A DNA stretch of 64,000 bases from Bradyrhizobium sp. sBnM-33. Lineage in GTDB: Bacteria > Pseudomonadota > Alphaproteobacteria > Rhizobiales > Xanthobacteraceae. The notes below the pieces were generated by a model. It had not been told where the DNA came from. It ran no database searches and was given only the letters and a program-made list of their open reading frames with translations. The stretch lies in assembly GCF_032917945.1 (NCBI RefSeq), contig NZ_CP136624.1:8727001-8791000 (forward strand). The letters are read 5' to 3'. Of this stretch, positions 58,020 to 64,000 are shown in pieces; the stretch's first letter is position 1; each line of letters begins with the position of its first letter. The translations under genes and the position numbers were made by a program.

Positions 58020-59341
58020 CGGCGATCGACGGCTTCACCCCGATGCGCGACCGTGCACGCTACGCACGCCCCTCGCGGCCGGCGCTGCTAGGTGCCGGCG
58101 TGGTGGCGGCGTTCGTCGCCGCGATGACGATGTGGGGAACACTCGCGCCGATCTCCGGCGCAGCCATCGCCAGCGGCAACCTCCAGGTCGAGGGGCGGCG
58201 GCAGAGCGTGCAGCACCCCTATGGCGGCGTCGTGCGCCAGCTCACCGTGCGCGACGGCGCGCGCGTCGAAAAAGGCCAGCTCCTGATCCGGCTCGATGAC
58301 AGCGACCCGCGCGCCAAGCTCGATGTGCTCACAGCCGATCGCGACGCCGCGCTGGCAGCGCGCGCACGGCTGGTCGCCGAGCGCGACCGAAGCGACGCGC
58401 CGGAGTTCGACGAACATCTCCGTGCGCGCAGCGAACTATCCGCGGTGCGCCAGGCCATGGCCAACGAGACCGCGATGATGGCGGCGCGAAAGCACCAGTT
58501 TGCCGCCGAGACGGCGGTGCTGCGCGGCAAGATCAAGGAGCTCGAAGCGCAGATCGCGGGCACCCAGGCGCAGCTTGCCGGCACCGAGAAGCAGCGGGAA
58601 CTGCTGACCGACGAGATGAACGGCGCGCAACATCTGTTCGCGCAGGGCTATACGCCAAAGACCCGCATCCTCGCTTTGCAGCGCGAGGACGCCCGGCTGC
58701 AGGCCGATATCGGCGCGCAGCAGGCCAGCATCGCCGGCATGCAGCAGCAGATCGCGCAGAACGACCTCGAGATCGCCAGGGTGGAACGCGCACGGATGAG
58801 CGAGATCACCGACCAGTTGCGCGCGACCGAAAACAAGCTCGCGGAGCTGGCGCCCAAGATCGACGCCGCCACGGACGTGCTTACCCGCACCCGGATTACC
58901 GCGCCGGCAACCGGCTCGGTGGTCGGCCTCGACGTCTTTACCGAGGGCGGCGTGATCCAGCCCGGCGCGCGGCTGATGGACATCGTGCCCACCGACAATC
59001 CGCTGATCGCCGCCGCAAAACTGAAGCTCTCTGATATCAACGACGTCGCCGTCGGCCACCGCGCCGAAGTGCAACTCACCGGCGTCAACTATATCGAGCG
59101 TCCCCGGCTCTACGGCACCGTGCATACGGTGTCCGCCGACCGCCTGACCGACGACAAGTCCGGACAAGGCTACTACGCCGTCGAGGTCGCGCTCGATCCC
59201 AACGACGTCAAGAAGGCGCGCATCGATCTGCAGGCCGGCATGCCCGCCGAGGTGATCGTGCCGACGCGTCCGCGCACCCTGTTCGAGTATCTGCTCGGTC
59301 CGCTGCGCGACGAGATCACCCGCGCGTTTCGCGAGCGCTGA
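58016..59341 (+). CDS. HlyD-family type I secretion adaptor (membrane fusion protein)
   Basis: A 441-residue periplasmic adaptor with one N-terminal membrane helix (about residues 24-44, ALLGAGVVAAFVAAMTMWGT). A lipoyl-like half-motif is in GGVVRQLTVRDGARVEKGQL. Long coiled-coil helices occupy about 95-270, then TRITAPATGSVVGLDVFTEG and the C-terminal RIDLQAGMPAEVIVPTRPRT, the standard end of PrtE/HlyD proteins. It links the ABC pump to an outer-membrane channel. It is translationally coupled to the pump gene and followed 13 bases later by the low-complexity protein. Confidence 0.95.
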   Translation: MTAIDGFTPMRDRARYARPSRPALLGAGVVAAFVAAMTMWGTLAPISGAAIASGNLQVEGRRQSVQHPYGGVVRQLTVRDGARVEKGQLLIRLDDSDPRAKLDVLTADRDAALAARARLVAERDRSDAPEFDEHLRARSELSAVRQAMANETAMMAARKHQFAAETAVLRGKIKELEAQIAGTQAQLAGTEKQRELLTDEMNGAQHLFAQGYTPKTRILALQREDARLQADIGAQQASIAGMQQQIAQNDLEIARVERARMSEITDQLRATENKLAELAPKIDAATDVLTRTRITAPATGSVVGLDVFTEGGVIQPGARLMDIVPTDNPLIAAAKLKLSDINDVAVGHRAEVQLTGVNYIERPRLYGTVHTVSADRLTDDKSGQGYYAVEVALDPNDVKKARIDLQAGMPAEVIVPTRPRTLFEYLLGPLRDEITRAFRER

Positions 59342-59354
59342 GGAGGAGATGGCC

Positions 59355-60275
59355 ATGGCCGAAGCCGTCAAGAACGCCCGCCGCTCCGACGAAGCTGAAC
59401 GCAGCCGTCATCTCGCGGCAACCGAATCGGTTGCTTTCGCCACCATGCTGCTCGGCCTTCTCAACGACGCCGACGCCGCGCTGCACCGCGTGGAGCACGA
59501 GCCGGCGCGCGCGGCAGAACCGGCTGCCCTGCACCCGCCTCCGGCAGAGATTGTCCCGGCCGCGCTGCAGCCGGCCGATCCCGCACCCGGCCATGACGAC
59601 CAGCATGCCGGCACGATCGAACCTCCGGCAGCCGATCTTTCGCCTGCGGTGCACGCCGAGGCCACGGCAACGAGCCAGCCACAGGATGCGGGCGCAACTC
59701 TCGCCGACGTTCCATCAGCCGACGTGCTCGCCACGCAGGCTTTTGCGTCGACGCCCGTGCCATCAGGCTTCAGCGCTGCGCTGGATCACGCGCCATCGGC
59801 GGGCGCGAATGGCTCACTCGGCAGCAGCACCGCATCACCGTCATTCGATCTTGGCGCATCCGTTCACAATTTTGCAGACAGCCTCACCGGGATCGTGGAC
59901 ACCGCGCTTGCAACGGTATCGAATACGATCGCAAACGTGAGTGCCACCGTCGGGCAACTGACGGCGACCGTGACCGGCACCGCGAGCCCTCTCCTCGACG
60001 GCTTGACCGGCACGGTGACCGGCCTGATTCATGACGCACCGGCCCCCAGCCTGCTCGAGCCGCTGACGACGAACCTTTCCGGCCAGACATCCGGCACCAC
60101 GGATTTCTCTGGCGCCGCGCAGCACGACGTACCGCTGCTCGACACCGCGGGCGCGATACCGACGTCGCTGCTACATCCGATCCCGCTGCAGCTCGGCTTT
60201 CTCGGCCAGCCGACGATGGACGGCCATGAGCCGCATGACGGCGCATTCTCCGCGCTGGGGATCCATCATTTCTGA
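59355..60275 (+). CDS. Low-complexity Ala/Pro/Thr-rich protein of the type I secretion locus
   Basis: A 306-residue protein. ATG at 59355 is preferred over 59349 because GAGGAGG is better spaced. An N-terminal amphipathic part includes ESVAFATMLLGLLNDADAAL; residues about 45-140 are a Pro/Ala linker; about 155-240 reads SFDLGASVHNFADSLTGIVD, then ATVSNTIANVSATVGQLTAT and DGLTGTVTGLI; the tail contains HPIPLQLGFLGQPTMDGHEP and ends HHF. Like the 96-residue upstream protein, it has a DLGA motif, Thr/Gly/Val repeats and no RTX nonapeptides. Could be a second substrate or a surface-retained accessory. No family recognised. Confidence 0.75.
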   Translation: MAEAVKNARRSDEAERSRHLAATESVAFATMLLGLLNDADAALHRVEHEPARAAEPAALHPPPAEIVPAALQPADPAPGHDDQHAGTIEPPAADLSPAVHAEATATSQPQDAGATLADVPSADVLATQAFASTPVPSGFSAALDHAPSAGANGSLGSSTASPSFDLGASVHNFADSLTGIVDTALATVSNTIANVSATVGQLTATVTGTASPLLDGLTGTVTGLIHDAPAPSLLEPLTTNLSGQTSGTTDFSGAAQHDVPLLDTAGAIPTSLLHPIPLQLGFLGQPTMDGHEPHDGAFSALGIHHF

Positions 60276-60504
60276 GGAAACGACGGCGCCATGAGCGAGG
60301 TTCGAGGGCCGGCATCTCTCTCGATGACGGTCAATCCTGCTACGTCGCATTCCCTGTGATGTAGCGCCACGATGGCCATTGCCCTCGGCCATCCAATCAA
60401 CTATGAAGCCTGCTTCCGCGCGACTGGTGCTCAGATGGAGGACCATCGGGGAGCGCGGAAGCCATATGCCGCGCGCCTGGGCACCCGCTTCTTACGGAGG
60501 TGCC

Positions 60505-61392
60505 ATGACTGCGGAAATCATCGACGGGCGCAAACAGGCTCAAATTCTTCTCGACAGTATTGCCGATGGGCTGGAGCAGCTATCCCAAGCGCCAGGGCTG
60601 GCGGTGGTGCTGGTCGGCGACGACCCGGCCAGTCACATCTACGTCCGAAGCAAGATCAAGATCGCAAAGCAGTTGGGGTTGCGCGGCGAGACGGAAATCC
60701 TGCCGCATGGCGTCAGCGAGGCCGAGCTGCTTTCCGTTATTACGACACTGAACGAGCGGGACGATATCGACGGCATTCTCGTCCAACTCCCGTTGCCGGC
60801 GCACATCGACACGTTGCGCATCATGGACGCGATCGATCCGGCCAAGGATGTCGACGGCCTGCATGCGCTGAACGCCGGCCGCCTGCTGCATGGCGCCGAC
60901 GCCCTCGTGCCATGCACGCCGTCGGGTTGCCTGAAACTCATCAAGTCAATCGCACCGGATCTTACCGGGTGTCACGCCGTCGTCATCGGCAGCTCGAATA
61001 TCGTCGGCAGACCGATGGCAGCGCTGCTGCTGGAAGAGCGCGCGACGGTGACACAAACGCATGTCCATACACGCGGCATCGCGTGCGTCTGCCGTGAGGC
61101 GGACATCCTGGTCAGCGCGGTCGGCAAGCCCGGACTTGTCCGCTACGACTGGATCAAGCCGCAAGCCATCGTCATCGACGTTGGCACCACGCGTGTCGCG
61201 AAGCAGGACAGCGGATACGCCGTTCAGGGCGACGTCGTCTTCGAGGAGGCGGTGCAGGTTGCCGGAGCCATTACGCCCGTGCCAAGAGGTGTCGGTCCGA
61301 TGACTATCGCCTGCCTGATGGAGAATACGGTGAAGGCAGCGAGAGGCCGGCTAACGGCAAGGATGCAACGGCCGTCTACCTCGGCACACTAG
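60505..61392 (+). CDS. folD: FolD-like methylenetetrahydrofolate dehydrogenase/cyclohydrolase with altered motifs
   Basis: A 295-residue protein; ATG at 60505 has a GGAGG site, and the longer reading from 60379 does not. Conserved features include VGDDPASHIYVRSKIKIAKQ with the catalytic Tyr-Lys pair, GILVQLPLPAHIDT, VPCTPSGCL and a cofactor loop. Two positions differ from most FolD proteins: the loop reads IGSSNIVGRP (usually GRSxIVGxP) and the C-terminal loop PVPRGVGPMT (usually PGGVGPMT). The enzyme normally makes 10-formyl-THF with NADP. Loss of the loop Arg may alter cofactor preference. It may be a second, diverged copy. The 229 bases before it are non-coding. Confidence 0.85.
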   Translation: MTAEIIDGRKQAQILLDSIADGLEQLSQAPGLAVVLVGDDPASHIYVRSKIKIAKQLGLRGETEILPHGVSEAELLSVITTLNERDDIDGILVQLPLPAHIDTLRIMDAIDPAKDVDGLHALNAGRLLHGADALVPCTPSGCLKLIKSIAPDLTGCHAVVIGSSNIVGRPMAALLLEERATVTQTHVHTRGIACVCREADILVSAVGKPGLVRYDWIKPQAIVIDVGTTRVAKQDSGYAVQGDVVFEEAVQVAGAITPVPRGVGPMTIACLMENTVKAARGRLTARMQRPSTSAH

Positions 61393-61593
61393 TTTCGCCT
61401 TCCCCTGCACGCTGCGCCTCGACGAGCCAGAAGTGCGAGGCGAGATCGGATACCGGTCCGCTTTCGGGATCAAGATCTAGCGACCACACGAACTGCGGCC
61501 GCTGTTTGTGCCTGCAGCAGCCGCGATTTCGCCGTGGACCGCGTTCGGTCCCTCACGTCGCTTCGCGCTTGCGGCCACCTGCCCGAGGGTACA

Positions 61594-63654
61594 TCACTGC
61601 GTGAAATACCGCGACAGCCGATGCGACGACCGCTGCTGCCATGCGTCGGTGGTGGCAAGAAAGCCGACCCAGCCTTGCTTCTCCCTGCCGGTTTTGCTCT
61701 TGCCCTTCTTGCCGGCGTTCACCTCCGCTTCGACGGCACGGAACCGATAATGATCATAGACGTCGAGCACATGCACCGCGTAGGCCTCGGCCAGCGCTTG
61801 ATGTCCCCGCACGATGGTCAAATTTTCGTCGTTCGAGTATGAAGCCTTGTATCCGAGATTATGGCTTCCAAACGCGACGACGCAGTTATCCGGATCAAGC
61901 GGGTCGATGACGAGAATCTTATCGTGAATGATCGCACGTCCGACCGTCAATGTCTCGGCGAGCCGGAAATCTCCGAGCTCCCGGCCGATTTCCTTATCGG
62001 TGAGTGCAGTGGCTCGCACGACTGAGATACCGCCTTGCTGAAAAACATGCGGCGATGAGGCTGGAATTTTTGCGCCCGATTCAGTCTTGCGACTGGCTTC
62101 ATAGCCCCACATCGCCTGTGTATCGGAAATTGCACCGACCACGTTGAGGGACGTATCCTTGAGGCCGAGATTGACGGCTTCGGCCACGATCGAGTTCAGG
62201 CCGCCACGAGAAGGCATGAACACGAGGAAAAATATCGCCTTCCGCGCCTTGCGCATGAGCGAAAACAGACGATCCATGTCGGGAGGAGGCGGAGGCAGCG
62301 TCTTCACGGTTTTTGCGGGTGGCTGCTCCTTGCCGGGCATATTCGGTGAAAACCAGCATTCGAATGTGCCGCCGTCGGGAAGCTTGCCTGTCACGGCTTT
62401 GCGATTCTCGGCCTTGAGTTTATCGCTTTGATTGGCGTCGGATGCCTTCGCGCTCAACGGCTTTGGGACTTTCAGTTTGTCCTTGTGCAGACGCCGCCAG
62501 TAAGCGAGGAACCCGGCGGCGATTTCTTCGTCATCAATACGGATGCAGTTGTTGCTCTGGCCCGCGACGCCCGACCAGGTCCAATTGGTCGAACCGGTCA
62601 GGACCGATTTCGCCGTGCCGGTGTCATCGACGTAGACGATGAACTTGTTATGACCGATGTGGCCCGACCCATTGAACATTCGATGCTGCAGCTTGAATTT
62701 CGTGCCGGATTTCCTGGCGAGCTTTTGCAGAACGCTGCGGGCCGCCTCATTGCGCGTGTCATAGAGCGTAATCTTCTTGCTCTTCTTGGCCGCGCTCGTT
62801 TTCTTCATCGCCGATTTTGCCTTTTTGCTTTTCGGCGTCGGGTCTCCTTGCTCGTCCGCACTTGAACTGCTGCCGGCATCCGAAAGGATCAGATCAAGAC
62901 GCTCCGCATTCGCCGCGAGAAAGTCCTCGAGTTGCTTATCCTCGAGCTCGTAGAGCGCCGCATGGAAGCGGCCTCCGGGCTGCGCGAAAAAGTTCTCGAT
63001 GAGTGGAAGGACTTCGCCGGCCAGATAGTTCCTCAGGAAATCGTCGGGACTTTTCAGCCGCCCCTCCAATTCGCCGGGCGTGATCCTGCCGTCCTCTTGC
63101 AGGATACGCACGATGAACTGCGTCGACAAAATGCCGTTGGTGAAGGTCGAGGTAAATGGCCCGCGGTCGCGCGGCACGTCCATAACATTCGTGCGGAACT
63201 CCGGGGTCAAAAAGCCGAGAGGGATCGGCTCGCCTTCGTAGGTGTGAAGGACTTCCTGTCTGGCTTTGCGGTCAAAGTGGCTTTCGGGCACGACCTCGAC
63301 CCTCTCCAGGCCGTCCCGCAGGTGCCCGACTGCGCGGATACAATAGCGCACCCGCAACCTCTCTTCGCGTCGCTCCAGTTTGCTACGCCTCTTGCGCAAT
63401 GTCAGGTCGCGCCAATTGAATTTCTGCACCGGCCAGACCGTCGTGTTCTGAGCCAAGCCCTCCGGGTTGTGCTGACCTTTGAAGGCCACATAGGCGGCGA
63501 GCGGCTTTGCCTCGATGACATCTCCGGCGGAGTTGAGAAATTCACGGACGATGTTGAAGCCGAGGCAGCCCGGTATGGCCGGGCCATCGATCTCCCAAGC
63601 AATGTAAGCGACCTCATTGTTGGAAAACGCGGTCGCGCGCACGATTTTGGTCAT
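61594..63654 (-). CDS. Two-HKD phospholipase D-like protein with a Lys-rich linker
   Basis: A 686-residue phosphodiesterase-fold protein. Two HxKx4D signatures are seen: GHNKFIVYVDDTGTAKSVLT (H335, K337) followed by GSTNWTWSG, and HDKILVIDPLDPDNCVVAFG (H577, K579) followed by SHNLGYKAS. The N-terminal 250 residues are a separate module of unknown nature (IVRATAFSNNEVAYIAWEID, RKRRSKLERREERLRVRYCI). A Ser/Asp then Lys-rich low-complexity linker (KSKKAKSAMKKTSAAKKSKK) spans about 265-300. No signal peptide. The family includes nucleases, lipid hydrolases and defence or effector enzymes; none can be assigned. The gene is isolated. Confidence 0.85.
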   Translation of the reverse strand: MTKIVRATAFSNNEVAYIAWEIDGPAIPGCLGFNIVREFLNSAGDVIEAKPLAAYVAFKGQHNPEGLAQNTTVWPVQKFNWRDLTLRKRRSKLERREERLRVRYCIRAVGHLRDGLERVEVVPESHFDRKARQEVLHTYEGEPIPLGFLTPEFRTNVMDVPRDRGPFTSTFTNGILSTQFIVRILQEDGRITPGELEGRLKSPDDFLRNYLAGEVLPLIENFFAQPGGRFHAALYELEDKQLEDFLAANAERLDLILSDAGSSSSADEQGDPTPKSKKAKSAMKKTSAAKKSKKITLYDTRNEAARSVLQKLARKSGTKFKLQHRMFNGSGHIGHNKFIVYVDDTGTAKSVLTGSTNWTWSGVAGQSNNCIRIDDEEIAAGFLAYWRRLHKDKLKVPKPLSAKASDANQSDKLKAENRKAVTGKLPDGGTFECWFSPNMPGKEQPPAKTVKTLPPPPPDMDRLFSLMRKARKAIFFLVFMPSRGGLNSIVAEAVNLGLKDTSLNVVGAISDTQAMWGYEASRKTESGAKIPASSPHVFQQGGISVVRATALTDKEIGRELGDFRLAETLTVGRAIIHDKILVIDPLDPDNCVVAFGSHNLGYKASYSNDENLTIVRGHQALAEAYAVHVLDVYDHYRFRAVEAEVNAGKKGKSKTGREKQGWVGFLATTDAWQQRSSHRLSRYFTQ

Positions 63655-64000
63655 GATTGAATCCCGGGATCAACGGCCAGATCGGCCAAATGACAATCGT
63701 TATGCAACTCAGAGTATAGTACTACGCCATCTGTCGCCGCACCAGTATTCCCAGTTGGAAGGCGGATGATTGGTCGTCTAGCCCGCCAAGCTTGGCAGTC
63801 CAGGTGACCAGAGGGCATGCTCCCTGAGCCTGGGTTGTTGCGCCTGCAGAGCGATTCGGCGCGAATCATACGCGAGCGGGGCATTCGCGCCGCCAACTAG
63901 CTGCAAATTTCGTAACCGCCTCTGTGGCGTGCTGATCAAGCTCCACGCCGCTTGGAGTGGTTCGCGGACTTTCAGTTCTGCCGCACAGGTTGGCGGATCA
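63655..64000. other. Right-edge region with no supported gene
   Basis: 346 bases upstream of the phospholipase D-like gene. A short minus-strand open frame (63651-63896) has no ribosome site and unremarkable content. A+T-rich sequence around 63690-63730 may contain the promoter of the gene at 63654. Nothing else is recognised. Confidence 0.4.

Noticed and set aside
60276..60504. Possible folate riboswitch before the FolD-like gene
   Set aside because: No conserved core of a known tetrahydrofolate riboswitch is visible; only a normal ribosome site.
63651..63896. 81-codon minus-strand open frame at the right edge
   Set aside because: No ribosome site, no recognisable protein and it overlaps the phospholipase D-like gene start.

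Overview
The window looks like chromosomal DNA from a Bradyrhizobium-type alphaproteobacterium (Nitrobacteraceae). I infer this from four things: uniformly high G+C with GC-biased third positions, a class I lysyl-tRNA synthetase, many short palindromic intergenic repeats of the kind common in Bradyrhizobium, and two sites matching the alphaproteobacterial general-stress sigma factor (EcfG). I see no rRNA, tRNA, CRISPR array, prophage or intact insertion sequence.

Layout. 1-4.6 kb: a broken sterol desaturase tail, an Nramp-related metal transporter, an MBL-fold hydrolase and a DMT exporter divergent from a LysR regulator. 4.6-13.7 kb: all four members of the ligase-associated DNA repair set (PdeM phosphoesterase, Lhr-like helicase, beta-CASP exonuclease, ATP-dependent DNA ligase), split by a periplasmic binding protein and a methyltransferase. 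The helicase and ligase genes each carry an in-frame insertion of palindromic repeat DNA. 13.8-24 kb: housekeeping and accessory genes (pyrD, lysyl-tRNA synthetase, SCO protein, an S24-type regulator, class II aldolase), with frameshifted MATE and Mug-like glycosylase genes. 24.3-27.1 kb: a probable EcfG-controlled stress operon (di-haem cytochrome, DUF4142, DUF892). 27-35.6 kb: oxidoreductase, RidA, PhaC-like hydrolase, VOC protein, a run of very small proteins and a repeat-rich gap. 35.6-40.1 kb: a compact mannose operon (phosphomannose isomerase, two-module glycosyltransferase, GH130 phosphorylase).

40.5-46.9 kb: small proteins, transglutaminase, amidase, then a divergent HxlR/GST pair whose shared start region has been duplicated (167 bp, 1,344 bp apart) around an alpha/beta hydrolase gene. 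47-52.3 kb: a complete peptide-type ABC importer operon. 52.7-55.7 kb: a PAS/HWE-type histidine kinase and a D-amino-acid dehydrogenase. 55.9-60.3 kb: a type I secretion locus flanked by two low-complexity proteins with no RTX repeats. 60.5-63.7 kb: a FolD with altered motifs and a two-HKD phospholipase D-like protein.

The most notable items are the repair genes interrupted in frame by palindromic repeats, the type I secretion locus with unusual candidate substrates, the HxlR/GST duplication and the stress promoters. Several genes (desaturase, MATE, glycosylase) each need one frame correction. Either they are decaying or this assembly carries indel errors; the sequence alone cannot decide.
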